This document shows positions 1-8,686 of a DNA stretch of 64,000 nt, one piece after another; positions within the stretch are counted from its first letter, which is position 1, and every line of letters starts with the position of its first letter. A program made the position numbers and the translations under genes. Origin of the DNA: Metabacillus litoralis (lineage in GTDB: Bacteria > Bacillota > Bacilli > Bacillales > Bacillaceae); the NCBI RefSeq assembly GCF_003667825.1, contig NZ_CP033043.1, forward strand, positions 621,001-685,000, in the 5' to 3' direction. Under the pieces are notes generated by a model. That model searched no databases. It was not told where the DNA came from and saw only the letters and a list, made by a program, of their open reading frames with translations.

Positions 1-1910
1 AAGACCAAGTAAAAGCAGGTTTTAATAAGCCGGAAAATAAGGCCGGGATGACCCCAAAACAACAACTTAACCAAATTGGGATTAGAACTCACCGCCTTGT
101 TGAAATGCAATATGAAGCTTATAATCACCTTCTGATCCCAAATCTTGATATAGAAGCGATTCAGTTATTAAAGATGGAAGAAGTAGCTTCTGAGCAGCTA
201 CAAATTCTTGAGGAATATTTTGACGAACAAATTTTCCCTGTCCTTACTCCAATGGCCGTTGATGCATATCGGCCGTTTCCAATGCTTTTAAATAAAAGCT
301 TAAATCTTGCTATTGTCATCGAAGATAACGATGAATATGAAGAAAATCGATATAAAACAGCTATTGTTCAAGTTCCTTCTGTTTTAGATCGCTTTGTTAA
401 ACTTTCTTCTTCAGGAACAACTCAATTTGTGCTGCTTGAAGATATTATTAGCAGGTTTATCCATAAACTTTTTAAAGGATATAAGGTGGTATCTGTATCT
501 GTTTTCCGGATCACAAGAAATGCAGATATGACTATTCATGAAGAAGGTGCTCGTGATTTATTAAAAGAAATTGAAAAAGAGCTAAAAAAACGAAAATGGG
601 GTGCAGCTGTTAGGCTAGAAATCCAAAAACAAGGATTTGATCGTAATATTTTACGTTATCTTACAGAAGAACTCGAAATTCATGAAAAAGATGTATATGA
701 AATCGATGGTCCTCTAGATCTAACATACTTATTTGGTTTTGCAAAAGAAATCTCTAAAGTTAGGGAGGATCTTTTGTTTGAAACACTTATTCCCCAGCCA
801 CCACGTGATATCGGCTCAGATGAAGATATTTTTGAAAAAGTTTCAGAACAGGATGTTTTCTTGCATCATCCTTATGAATCGTTTGAGCCTGTTGTAGAAT
901 TTATTTCTGATGCAGCAGATGATCCAGATGTGCTTGCTATTAAACAAACTTTATATCGGGTTAGTGGTGATTCCCCTATTATTGAGGCGCTTATGCGTGC
1001 TGCTGAGAATGGGAAGCAAGTAACAGTTCTCGTTGAGTTAAAAGCTCGATTTGATGAGGAAAATAATGTCCAATGGGCGAAGGAGCTTGAAAAAGCTGGA
1101 TGTCACGTTATTTATGGGATGACTTACTTAAAAACTCATAGTAAAATAACTCTCGTTGTTAGAAGAAAAAATAACCGAATTGAGCGATTTGTCCATCTTG
1201 GAACAGGTAATTACAATGATCAAACAGCAAAAATATATACAGATATGGGCTTGATTACATCGAAAAGGAAATTTGGAATTGATGCTACTAATTTCTTTAA
1301 CTATTTAAGTGGTTATACAGAAAAGCCTGAGTTTCACCATTTATCTGTAGCACCTTTTGACATTCGAAAGGACTTTATTCAACTTATAGATGATGAAATT
1401 AATTTCCATAAGAGATTTTCAAATGGACGGATTATTGCAAAAATGAACTCTTTAACAGATAAAGTCATCATTACAAAGCTCTATGAAGCTTCAAACGCTG
1501 GAGTGAAAATTGACTTAATTATTAGAGGAACATGCTGTTTACGTCCGGGAATAAAAGGAGTAAGTGAAAATATAAGGGTACGTAGCATTGTTGGTAGATT
1601 TTTAGAGCATAGCAGAATCTATTTCTTTCACCATAATGGAGAAGAAAAAACATTCCTATCATCCGCTGATATGATGACAAGAAATATGGAAAAGCGAGTT
1701 GAAATTTTATTTCCTATCTTTGATGGCCGAATTAAGAAACGCTTAAATCAAGTCCTAATGTCGAATTTAGCTGATAATGTAAAGGCAAGAGAGCAGGACA
1801 AAGATGGAGTATATCATTATGTTACTCGTGAGGTGGATGATGAGCCAATGATTGATAGCCAATTATTACTTTTTGGTCAGGCTTATCGTGTGCTAGAAGA
1901 TGAAGAATAA
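1..1910 (+). CDS. ppk: Polyphosphate kinase (PPK1), N-terminus cut by window edge
   Basis: PPK1 reversibly transfers the terminal phosphate of ATP to inorganic polyphosphate. The reading frame is open from position 3, so the ATG at 48 is internal. 635 residues are visible against roughly 690-710 for the family, so about 60-75 N-terminal residues lie outside the window. The two family histidine regions are present: THSKITLVV with its His codon at 1137, followed by HLGTGNYND, and EHSRIYFFH with its His codon at 1608, followed by the SSADMMTRNMEKRVE block. The middle and C-terminal domains look intact. A terminator follows directly. B. subtilis 168 lacks PPK1, so this gene separates the organism from that species. 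Confidence 0.95.
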   Translation, partial: DQVKAGFNKPENKAGMTPKQQLNQIGIRTHRLVEMQYEAYNHLLIPNLDIEAIQLLKMEEVASEQLQILEEYFDEQIFPVLTPMAVDAYRPFPMLLNKSLNLAIVIEDNDEYEENRYKTAIVQVPSVLDRFVKLSSSGTTQFVLLEDIISRFIHKLFKGYKVVSVSVFRITRNADMTIHEEGARDLLKEIEKELKKRKWGAAVRLEIQKQGFDRNILRYLTEELEIHEKDVYEIDGPLDLTYLFGFAKEISKVREDLLFETLIPQPPRDIGSDEDIFEKVSEQDVFLHHPYESFEPVVEFISDAADDPDVLAIKQTLYRVSGDSPIIEALMRAAENGKQVTVLVELKARFDEENNVQWAKELEKAGCHVIYGMTYLKTHSKITLVVRRKNNRIERFVHLGTGNYNDQTAKIYTDMGLITSKRKFGIDATNFFNYLSGYTEKPEFHHLSVAPFDIRKDFIQLIDDEINFHKRFSNGRIIAKMNSLTDKVIITKLYEASNAGVKIDLIIRGTCCLRPGIKGVSENIRVRSIVGRFLEHSRIYFFHHNGEEKTFLSSADMMTRNMEKRVEILFPIFDGRIKKRLNQVLMSNLADNVKAREQDKDGVYHYVTREVDDEPMIDSQLLLFGQAYRVLEDEE

Positions 1911-1926
1911 ATAACATTCAAAAAGA

Positions 1927-1965
1927 AAGACCTTCATATTGAGCTGAAGGTCTTTTCTTTTTCTT
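1927..1965 (+). terminator. Rho-independent terminator of ppk
   Basis: An 11-bp stem, AAAGACCTTCA paired with TGAAGGTCTTT around an 8-nt loop, is followed by a T-rich tract. Confidence 0.9.
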
Positions 1966-1969
1966 GATA

Positions 1970-2011
1970 AAGAGCTTTCTTTTGAGATAATAAGAGAAAG
2001 TTGCTCTTTTT
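1970..2011 (+). terminator. Terminator-like hairpin in the crcB leader
   Basis: AAAGAGC pairs with GCTCTTT and, inside it, CTTTCTTT can pair with the AGAGAAAG region, ending in a run of five T. It lies 30 bases before crcB1, so it could be a second terminator for ppk or an attenuator in the crcB leader. I found no match to the fluoride-riboswitch core here. Confidence 0.4.
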
Positions 2012-2040
2012 AGAAAGATTAGATGGAAAGGATACTTATA

Positions 2041-2418
2041 ATGAAAGAAAAATTTCATAATAGCTTAGTTGTTGGAATCGGAGGAGCAATAGGTTCTATA
2101 TTCAGATATATGTTTTCTTTCGTTCACTCTTATGGACCATTCTCCACATTTACAGTTAACATAACAGGTAGCTTTATATTAGGTTTTTTCACGGTCTTCT
2201 TTATAAATAGGGGAGAAAATAAGAAATCGAAGTTACTTCTTGGTACAGGATTTTGTGGAGGATTAACAACGATGTCAACTTTTAGTTGGGAATTAACGAC
2301 TATGCCGATACATCATGCTATTTTCTACCTTACAAGTACTCTAATCATAAGTTTCTTACTAGTACTAATAGGAATGAAAATTGCAAGTACTATAGTGAAA
2401 AAGGAGACGCAGTCATGA
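2041..2418 (+). CDS. crcB: Fluoride efflux channel subunit CrcB/FluC, copy 1
   Basis: This is a small four-helix membrane protein of the CrcB/FluC family, which exports fluoride as a dual-topology dimer. The family signature is clear: GGAIGSIFRY near the N-terminus, the TFTVNITGSF helix, and GFCGGLTTMSTFSWE, which holds the polar track. I place the start at the ATG at 2041, because GGAAAGG lies 9 bases before it; the ATG at 2023 lacks such a site. The product is 125 residues, normal for the family. Its stop overlaps the start of the second copy (ATGA), so the two are co-translated and probably form a heterodimer. Confidence 0.92.
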   Translation: MKEKFHNSLVVGIGGAIGSIFRYMFSFVHSYGPFSTFTVNITGSFILGFFTVFFINRGENKKSKLLLGTGFCGGLTTMSTFSWELTTMPIHHAIFYLTSTLIISFLLVLIGMKIASTIVKKETQS

Positions 2419-2759
2419 TAGCTGTAGCAATTGGCGGTGCTTTTGGCGCGGCAGCACGATATTTAATAGGTGAATACATATATACTGCTTTCAAATCTTC
2501 AATGCCTATTTCAATCATGTTAATAAACCTTTTGGGAGCTTTCTTATTAGGTTTGTTTATCAATATCACACCCGGAAACATACTATTATTTCTAGCCACA
2601 GGTTTTTGCGGAGGATTTACGACTTATTCTACTTTTAGTATAGAAGCTATACAGTTAGTTCAAGAGAAAAAATATTTGCATTTTATTTTGTATCTTCTTA
2701 TAACCATTGTTGGAAGTATTCTTGGAATACTAATAGGTAATTTTTTATCAACTCATTAG
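2415..2759 (+). CDS. crcB: Fluoride efflux channel subunit CrcB/FluC, copy 2
   Basis: This second CrcB/FluC subunit has 114 residues and four predicted membrane segments. It carries the same signature blocks as its neighbour: GGAFGAAARY, LINLLGAFLLG and GFCGGFTTYSTFS. The ATG at 2415 has AAGGAG 8 bases upstream and overlaps the crcB1 stop codon by four bases. A longer open frame back to 2286 only shadows crcB1. Paired crcB genes are common in Bacillus and are generally taken to encode antiparallel partners of one channel. No clear terminator follows. Confidence 0.92.
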   Translation: MIAVAIGGAFGAAARYLIGEYIYTAFKSSMPISIMLINLLGAFLLGLFINITPGNILLFLATGFCGGFTTYSTFSIEAIQLVQEKKYLHFILYLLITIVGSILGILIGNFLSTH

Positions 2760-2867
2760 GCAGCAGTTGTTAAATGATGACATTATGGTACTATTAAATT
2801 TAAGATCCTAAGCATCAAACAAAATTAAATAGTAACCATAGTTAATTGTTAAACACTATAAATAGAC

Positions 2868-4973
2868 ATGTACAGGATGATGGGAATGACCGATTTTTTA
2901 AACTTAAAAAAAGACTTCAATAATGACAAAAAGTTATCAGTAATTGAGTCGTTTATTTTTCAAATAATTTTAAAGCATATCAATGATTTGATATTTATTA
3001 TGAAGGTTGAAAATGATGGTGCATTTACTTACTTATTTGTGAATGAGATGGGAAAAATAAGAGCAAAGCTTAACAATAATTATGCGGGGAAGACCTTTTA
3101 CGACCTCCAGCCTGCAAAGATTGCGGATGAATTAAATGAGAAATATACATTTGTGAAAAATCATAAAATGGCAACCACATTTCAAGATAGAGTAAAAATT
3201 GATGAAAACCATTTTGCATATGGTGAAACAATTTTAACACCAATAAAAAATGATGATGGCGATGTTATTTATATAATTGGTGTTACTAGAGATATATCAG
3301 AAAGGGTTCATGAAAAGACCTTGTTAATAGAAAGTCAACAAATGTATAAATCACTTGTTGACTTCAATATGGATTCAGTTTTATCAGTTGATAATGATGG
3401 AGTAATCTGTTCGTTAAATCATTCGGCTAAAAGAATACTTAAGGTAGATGATGAACTTATTAATGTGAGCGTTTTCTCGCTATTTGAATACAGCTATCAT
3501 CCAGAAATACAGCATGCATTTCAACGATCTATTAATGGAGAATCTTTTGAAGGGGAAGCGGTCCTTATTCAAAAGCAAAACAGATTAAATGTTCATTATA
3601 AAACAGTGCCTATTATGATAAATGAAACAGTTAGTGGGATCTTTTTTATATTAAGGGATATCACAGAGAAGGCAAAGCATGCAGAGCTAATTGAGCACCT
3701 AGCATATCATGATTCTCTTACTGGATTGTATAATCGAAGTGCGTTAAAAAAAGACTTACCTAAAGTTATGAAGATGTCTAAACAAAACCAAACATCTTTG
3801 GCTTTAATGTTTATGGATTTAGACCGCTTTAAAATGTTAAATGATACTCTTGGACATAATAATGGTGATCAAATCTTAATAGAGGTTGGGAAAAGGCTAT
3901 TAAGTATAAACTCTCCTGAATTTAACGTATACCGTCATGGAGGAGATGAATTCATCATTGTTTTGCCATCATCCAATGTAGAAGTGGCAAGTAAGGTTGC
4001 CTCGCAAATTATGGATATATTTAAACACCCTTTTTCTATCAGTGACAACTTATACTATGTGTCAGCTAGCATAGGTATAAGTATATATCCTGATGATTGT
4101 CATGATGAAGACTCATTAATCATGAATGCGGATAAAGCACTATATGTTGTAAAGCAAAGAAGCAGGGCGCAATACCAACTTTATCATAAGGGTATGGATA
4201 AAAACACCAATGAGTTGTTATCTATGGAAACTGCTCTAAGAAGGGCTATTGGAAATAATGAATTAAAATTGCACTATCAACCACAAGTTGATTTGCATAC
4301 AGATGAGATCGTGAGCTATGAAGCATTATTAAGATGGGAAAATTCACATTTAGGAAATGTTTCGCCTGCTAAATTTGTGCCCATTGCAGAGGATTCAGGA
4401 CTGATTATTTCTATAGGCGAATGGGTAATAGAGGAAGCCTGCAAACAGCTTATGCAATGGAAAAAAGAAGGTTTAGGTGAAGTTGTACTAGCTATAAATC
4501 TGTCAGCTAAGCAATTTGAACAACCTTATTTAGTAGAAAAAATAAAGAACTTATTTAGTGAGTATGATATAAATCCTAATCAAATTGAATTTGAGATTAC
4601 AGAAGGTGCCTTACAAAATGTAGATGAAGCATTGCACATTATGAGAAAGTTAAAAGAAATTGGAGTGGCTATCTCAATTGATGATTTTGGCACAGGATAT
4701 TCTTCTTTAATGTATTTAAAACAATTTCCTATTGACTCCTTAAAAATTGACCAATCATTTATTCGAGAAGTGTTAACCGATCAAAAAGATGAGGCAATTG
4801 TCAAAACAATCCTTTCTATCGCCGAAAATTTGGGACTCTTTGTTGTGGCAGAAGGAATTGAAACGTTGGAGCAGCTGAAATTTTTAAAGACGTTAAACTG
4901 TCAAAAGGGACAAGGTTTTTACTTTAGCAAACCGATCCCACCCGATGAAATCACCAATAGGCTAAAGGATTAG
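2868..4973 (+). CDS. PAS-PAS-GGDEF-EAL c-di-GMP turnover protein
   Basis: This 701-residue soluble protein has two N-terminal PAS regions (roughly residues 30-145 and 155-265), a diguanylate cyclase domain (about 275-430) and a phosphodiesterase domain (about 445-695). The cyclase active site GGDEF is intact at about residue 358. The EAL domain keeps YEALLRW (about 485), DDFGTGYSS and the KGQGFYFSKP end block, so both halves could be active. The residues just before GGDEF do not show the RxxD inhibitory site. No membrane segment is evident, so sensing is probably cytoplasmic through PAS. The start is uncertain: ATG at 2868 has no clear ribosome site, and ATG at 2886 (MTDFLNL) is an alternative. 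Confidence 0.9.
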   Translation: MYRMMGMTDFLNLKKDFNNDKKLSVIESFIFQIILKHINDLIFIMKVENDGAFTYLFVNEMGKIRAKLNNNYAGKTFYDLQPAKIADELNEKYTFVKNHKMATTFQDRVKIDENHFAYGETILTPIKNDDGDVIYIIGVTRDISERVHEKTLLIESQQMYKSLVDFNMDSVLSVDNDGVICSLNHSAKRILKVDDELINVSVFSLFEYSYHPEIQHAFQRSINGESFEGEAVLIQKQNRLNVHYKTVPIMINETVSGIFFILRDITEKAKHAELIEHLAYHDSLTGLYNRSALKKDLPKVMKMSKQNQTSLALMFMDLDRFKMLNDTLGHNNGDQILIEVGKRLLSINSPEFNVYRHGGDEFIIVLPSSNVEVASKVASQIMDIFKHPFSISDNLYYVSASIGISIYPDDCHDEDSLIMNADKALYVVKQRSRAQYQLYHKGMDKNTNELLSMETALRRAIGNNELKLHYQPQVDLHTDEIVSYEALLRWENSHLGNVSPAKFVPIAEDSGLIISIGEWVIEEACKQLMQWKKEGLGEVVLAINLSAKQFEQPYLVEKIKNLFSEYDINPNQIEFEITEGALQNVDEALHIMRKLKEIGVAISIDDFGTGYSSLMYLKQFPIDSLKIDQSFIREVLTDQKDEAIVKTILSIAENLGLFVVAEGIETLEQLKFLKTLNCQKGQGFYFSKPIPPDEITNRLKD

Positions 4974-4990
4974 ATCCTTTAGCCTATTTT
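4956..4990. terminator. Bidirectional terminator
   Basis: AATAGGCTAAAGGAT pairs with ATCCTTTAGCCTATT around a 3-nt loop. T or A runs on both sides let it serve the GGDEF-EAL gene and the convergent ykuE gene. The stem includes both stop codons. Confidence 0.9.
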
Positions 4991-5880
4991 AATGAGTGGA
5001 GTGTAAACTGAGTTAATTCTGGCACAGATAAAAACCTAAACGGAAGTCTGGTTGTACCTAATCCCCTATTAACATATAGCTTCATCTTTTCCACATCATA
5101 TAAACCCTCAATATATTCAGTAGCATAAGGTGGTGTAATTAGCGGTCCGATAAAGGGCAGTTGAATTTGTCCGCCGTGACTATGACCTGAAAGCTGTAGG
5201 TGAACAGGATACTTTTTTGATTCAAGTGCAGCATCTGGTTCATGAGCTAATAGAATATTAAACATATCTTTATTTAAATTTCCTAATGTCCCTTCGTAGC
5301 TGGGTTTCCCAAGCATAAGGTCATCAATTCCTGCAATGGCTATTTTACTTCCATCAACCATTTTTACATTTGCAACCTCATTTTGTAATAATGTAAACCC
5401 AGACATCGTTATAACATTTCGATAAATATCAGTACCGTAACCACCATGGTCATGATTCCCGTAAACAGCGTATTTTCCAAATGGTGCCTCTAACTTTTCA
5501 AGAACAGGAACAATCTTATTTATTTTCTCATATTGATTTGGTTCGTCCATTAAGTCACCAGTGAAAAGCAATAGATCAGGAGAAAGAGAATTTATTTCCT
5601 TTACAATTGTTTCTAATCGTTCTAATGTGAAAAATTCACTTAAGTGTGTATCGCTAAATTGTACAATTTTAAAACCATCAAACGCTCTTGGGATGTTTGG
5701 GTGTGACAGGGAAAGAATTTTTTTATCTAAAAAAGTAGGTTCAATATACCTGGCATATGTATAGCCACCCGCTGCTGTTAATAAGCTTGCAAAAGAAAAG
5801 GAAAGAAGACCTTTTAAAAAAGATCTTCTTGAATATAATTTTGTCATGTTTCTACCAACCATTTCTCCGTGTTTATTCAT
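4984..5880 (-). CDS. ykuE: Tat-exported metallophosphoesterase, YkuE type
   Basis: This calcineurin-like metallophosphoesterase has the full metal-binding set: FSDTHLS, LLFTGDLMD, YGNHDHGG and SGHSHGGQIQLP. Its N-terminus reads SRRSFLKG followed by a hydrophobic stretch and an AGG segment, which is a twin-arginine signal peptide. B. subtilis YkuE is a known Tat substrate attached to the cell wall, and the gene sits beside fadH there as here. The start is uncertain. ATG at 5880 has no ribosome site, and the ATG at 5847 (MTKLYSRRSFLKG) would give the usual length of the signal peptide's n-region. The exact substrate is unknown. Confidence 0.9.
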   Translation of the reverse strand: MNKHGEMVGRNMTKLYSRRSFLKGLLSFSFASLLTAAGGYTYARYIEPTFLDKKILSLSHPNIPRAFDGFKIVQFSDTHLSEFFTLERLETIVKEINSLSPDLLLFTGDLMDEPNQYEKINKIVPVLEKLEAPFGKYAVYGNHDHGGYGTDIYRNVITMSGFTLLQNEVANVKMVDGSKIAIAGIDDLMLGKPSYEGTLGNLNKDMFNILLAHEPDAALESKKYPVHLQLSGHSHGGQIQLPFIGPLITPPYATEYIEGLYDVEKMKLYVNRGLGTTRLPFRFLSVPELTQFTLHSLK

Positions 5881-5976
5881 ATATATTAAGTGATTTTATT
5901 TTTTTTCGTCCGTACCTGAAAAAATTCTTCCATACAAGTATATCATGCTTCAATTTAAAGAACCATTTCATACTAT

Positions 5977-6005
5977 TTGAATAGAAACAGAAATGTAATT
6001 ATGTT
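5977..6005 (+). promoter_or_regulatory. SigA-type promoter of fadH
   Basis: TTGAAT and TATGTT are separated by 17 bases. The expected transcript start, near 6012, falls inside the FadR box. Confidence 0.6.
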
Positions 6006-6010
6006 AAGAT

Positions 6011-6030
6011 ATGAATGAATGGTCATTCAT
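6011..6030 (+). promoter_or_regulatory. FadR operator
   Basis: ATGAATGA and TCATTCAT form a perfect 8-bp dyad around ATGG. This fits the B. subtilis FadR box TGAATGA-N4-TCATTCA. It overlaps the expected fadH start point, which suits repression relieved by long-chain acyl-CoA. Confidence 0.88.
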
Positions 6031-6051
6031 TATAAAAGGGGGAAAATGATT

Positions 6052-6816
6052 ATGAAGGATAATGTTATCATTATTACAGGTGGCTCAAGTGGGATGGGAA
6101 AGGCTATGGCAAAACGATTTGCTGGAGATGGTGCTAAGGTTGTTATAATTGGGCGAACGCTAGAAAAGCTGAATGAAGCAAAAAATGAGATTCAAACATA
6201 TGATGGACAGGTCCTTCCCATACAGCTTGATGTAAGAGATCCTGAAAAAATATCAGAGATGATTCAGCACGTTGATTCTAAATTTGGAAAAATTGATGGT
6301 TTTGTTAATAATGCTGCAGGAAATTTTATCTGCCCTGCTGAAAATCTTTCTATAAATGGTTGGAAGGCCGTAATAGACATTGTGTTAAACGGGACATTTT
6401 ATTGTTCCTCCGCAATCGGAAAGTATTGGATTGAGAAAAAAGTAAAGGGATCAATTTTAAATATGGTGGCTACATATGCATGGGGAGCCGGGGCAGGTGT
6501 TATTCATTCTGCTGCTGCAAAGGCTGGAGTGCTTTCAATGACACGAACACTTGCTGTTGAATGGGGCAGTAAATATGGGATTAGAGTCAATGCTATCGCG
6601 CCTGGTCCAATTGAAAGAACAGGTGGAGCCGATCGTTTATGGGAATCAGAGGAAGCTGCTAAACGTACTTTAAATAGTGTGCCTCTAGGTCGATTAGGAA
6701 CTCCGGAAGAAATTGCAGCGCTCTCAGCATTCTTATTATCAAATGAAGCATCTTATATAAACGGTGAATGCATCACAATGGATGGCGGTCAGTGGTTAAA
6801 TCAACGACCATTTTAA
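6052..6816 (+). CDS. fadH: 2,4-dienoyl-CoA reductase (SDR family)
   Basis: This enzyme uses NADPH to reduce 2,4-dienoyl-CoA during beta-oxidation of unsaturated fatty acids. It is a 254-residue classical-fold SDR with the TGGSSGMG nucleotide motif near the N-terminus and NNAAGNF. The usual YxxxK is replaced by HSAAAKAG, giving SxxxK, a feature of dienoyl-CoA reductases rather than general SDR enzymes. The C-terminal APGPIERTGG block also fits. I choose ATG 6052, because AGGGGG sits 7-8 bases upstream; ATG 6046 is too close to it. Its FadR box and its position next to ykuE match B. subtilis fadH (ykuF). The partner fadG is absent. Confidence 0.93.
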   Translation: MKDNVIIITGGSSGMGKAMAKRFAGDGAKVVIIGRTLEKLNEAKNEIQTYDGQVLPIQLDVRDPEKISEMIQHVDSKFGKIDGFVNNAAGNFICPAENLSINGWKAVIDIVLNGTFYCSSAIGKYWIEKKVKGSILNMVATYAWGAGAGVIHSAAAKAGVLSMTRTLAVEWGSKYGIRVNAIAPGPIERTGGADRLWESEEAAKRTLNSVPLGRLGTPEEIAALSAFLLSNEASYINGECITMDGGQWLNQRPF

Positions 6817-6822
6817 AATGTG

Positions 6823-6852
6823 ATAATCAAACCTTATTTGAAGTTTGATTAT
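6823..6852 (+). terminator. Possible terminator of fadH
   Basis: ATAATCAAAC and GTTTGATTAT form a perfect 10-bp stem around a 10-nt loop. No long T run follows, so its strength is doubtful. Confidence 0.45.
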
Positions 6853-6996
6853 TTGATAAAAAATGGCTGTCAATTCCTTTTAATAATGTAGGTGTTTTGG
6901 CAGCTTTATTGTTCCTTCATAATATCTTTGAAAGCCTTAATCATTTTGTAAAAAAATTCCTTTAGGTGCAATTTTGTCTAATCTTTTCTTTGAATG

Positions 6997-7005
6997 TGCT
7001 ATAAT
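6997..7005 (+). promoter_or_regulatory. Extended -10 promoter of ykuI
   Basis: TGCTATAAT is a perfect extended -10 element about 40 bases before the ykuI start. No good -35 lies at 17 bases. Confidence 0.55.
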
Positions 7006-7044
7006 ATGATTACTTTCTAGATAGATATAGGTGAGGGGATTGCA

Positions 7045-8262
7045 ATGGATCCGTTAGACGTTTTAACGAATTTGGATAAAGTTTTTCCATATTATCAAGC
7101 AATTTTCAGTGCAGATGAACAAACAGTTATCGGCTATGAGGTTTTAGGAAGAATAAAAATCAATGATCAAGTAGATAGCCTAGGCTCATTTTTTCATGAT
7201 GAAAGCATTCCTGATGAATACCGAATTGAAGTCGATGATCATTTACTACATATAGCTGTAGATGAATTTTTAGAGCTTAATAATCAAGAATTGATGCTTT
7301 TCATTAATCGTGATGCAAATTTGCTTATGCTTGATCATGGTGAAAATTTTTTGCAAATTTTAATAGAAAAACAAGAAAAAGGATTACATTTAGATCAAAT
7401 TGTACTGGAAATTACAGAGCATAATTTTCTAGGAGATATTGAACAACTGTATCATCTTTTACTATATTACAGAACTTATGGTATTAAAGTTGCTATTGAT
7501 AATATTGGGAAGGCAGGTAGCAATTTAGATCGAATAGGCCTTTTAACACCTGATATATTGAAAATAGATTTACAGCCACTCCGATTAACTTCACCACTTC
7601 AATCTTATTACGATGTTCTTTATTCAATTGCTTTGTTAGCAAGGAAAATTGGGGCAACCCTTTTATACGAGGATATTGAAGTTAATTTTCAACTTCAATA
7701 TGCATGGAAAAATGGTGGGAGATATTATCAAGGATACTTTTTAAGCAATCCAACTCGTAATTTTATTGAAAGGGACGATTGTAAAGAAAGACTAAGATTA
7801 GAATTTCAGCGTTATATAAGCTCTGAGAAGAAAAAACTTGAAGGATTATATAATTTTACTGAGAAGTTTAACTTAAGAGTCCAGCAAATGCTTAATAAAA
7901 TTGGTAAGCAATATACTGATTATAAGCAATTACTTGAACAACTTTCAAAGGAGTTAGACGATTGTTGTTTTCGTATATACATTTGTGATGAAGATGGATT
8001 TCAGCAATCCGTTAATATATTTAAAAAAGCTAATTGGGAAATCCAACCTCAGTATTATTTAAAAAATTGGAGTTGGAGACCATACTTTTTAGCAAATATT
8101 ATAAGAATGAGATTTGATCAAAAGGGATTTTTAAGTGATGTTTATAGTGACATAGAGACTGGTGAGCTGATTAGAACTTTTTCTTATCCATTAGATCAAA
8201 ATCTGTATCTTTTTATTGATTTATCCTACGAGTATTTATATGAGGCGGATGGTTTATTATAA
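7045..8262 (+). CDS. ykuI: Degenerate EAL-domain c-di-GMP-binding protein YkuI
   Basis: This 405-residue protein has an EAL domain (about residues 10-250) and a C-terminal PAS-like YkuI_C domain (about 270-400), matching B. subtilis YkuI (407 residues). Active-site motifs are altered: YEVLGR replaces E-A-L-L-R, and AIDNIGKAG replaces the DDFGxG loop. LEITEHNFLG and the GRYYQGYF end block are retained. B. subtilis YkuI binds c-di-GMP but shows little or no hydrolysis, so the protein is better read as an effector than as a phosphodiesterase. It starts at ATG 7045 after GGTGAGGGG and is preceded by an extended -10 promoter. Confidence 0.93.
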   Translation: MDPLDVLTNLDKVFPYYQAIFSADEQTVIGYEVLGRIKINDQVDSLGSFFHDESIPDEYRIEVDDHLLHIAVDEFLELNNQELMLFINRDANLLMLDHGENFLQILIEKQEKGLHLDQIVLEITEHNFLGDIEQLYHLLLYYRTYGIKVAIDNIGKAGSNLDRIGLLTPDILKIDLQPLRLTSPLQSYYDVLYSIALLARKIGATLLYEDIEVNFQLQYAWKNGGRYYQGYFLSNPTRNFIERDDCKERLRLEFQRYISSEKKKLEGLYNFTEKFNLRVQQMLNKIGKQYTDYKQLLEQLSKELDDCCFRIYICDEDGFQQSVNIFKKANWEIQPQYYLKNWSWRPYFLANIIRMRFDQKGFLSDVYSDIETGELIRTFSYPLDQNLYLFIDLSYEYLYEADGLL

Positions 8263-8357
8263 ATTTTTCGCTTTTAACTGGTTTGTATTCATTGAAGTAC
8301 TGAAAGAATAATTTGCAGTTAATGAGTCATCCTATTTATAGAAGGGGTGACAGCAAG

Positions 8358-8597
8358 ATGACCTACTTAACAATGGTACTCGGTGTGATAGCATTGCTTA
8401 TATTGGCTACAAGCTTAATTTATACATTTAAGGTAGGAAAGCTTGTAAGTGAAAGAAAAGCGAAATATGACACACAAATTAATGAAAGAGTTCAAGATCA
8501 TCCTTATACTCGCAACCCAGTGTTTTTAACTTATTTGATTGCAGCTGTTCTCTCACTTGCATATATTTTTTATTTGGCATTTACAATATCATGGTAA
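8358..8597 (+). CDS. Small two-helix membrane protein
   Basis: This 79-residue protein has one membrane segment at about residues 2-24, a charged middle (VSERKAKYDTQINERVQDHP) and a second segment at about 57-77. I do not recognise the family. I place the start at ATG 8358, because GAAGGGGTG lies at 8341-8349; the frame is open back to 8313 but has no ribosome site there. It lies 95 bases after ykuI and ends inside a strong terminator. It may be transcribed with ykuI, but nothing in the sequence gives a function. Confidence 0.75.
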   Translation: MTYLTMVLGVIALLILATSLIYTFKVGKLVSERKAKYDTQINERVQDHPYTRNPVFLTYLIAAVLSLAYIFYLAFTISW

Positions 8598-8628
8598 AAA
8601 CAGCGGACAGAGTTTCCGCTGTTTTTTT
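8596..8628 (+). terminator. Rho-independent terminator
   Basis: AACAGCGGA pairs with TCCGCTGTT around a 7-nt loop, followed by seven T. It isolates the next promoter from ykuI transcription. Confidence 0.92.
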
Positions 8629-8651
8629 ATAGAAAATGAGTAAAAAAAACG

Positions 8652-8680
8652 TTGACAATGAAACTGATAATCATTATCAT
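8652..8680 (+). promoter_or_regulatory. Fur-box promoter
   Basis: TTGACA (8652-8657) and TATCAT (8675-8680) are 17 bases apart. TGATAATCATTATCA at 8665-8679 is a perfect 7-1-7 Fur box covering the spacer and the -10. The promoter should fire only when iron is scarce. Confidence 0.88.
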
Positions 8681-8686
8681 TGTAAT

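Noticed and set aside
2286..2414. N-terminal extension of the second crcB gene
   Set aside because: The extension lies wholly inside crcB1 in another frame. The ATG at 2415 has a good ribosome site and matches the family start.
5757..5984. Plus-strand 75-residue ORF over the ykuE start and fadH promoter
   Set aside because: It is antisense to ykuE, has no ribosome site and covers the promoter region.
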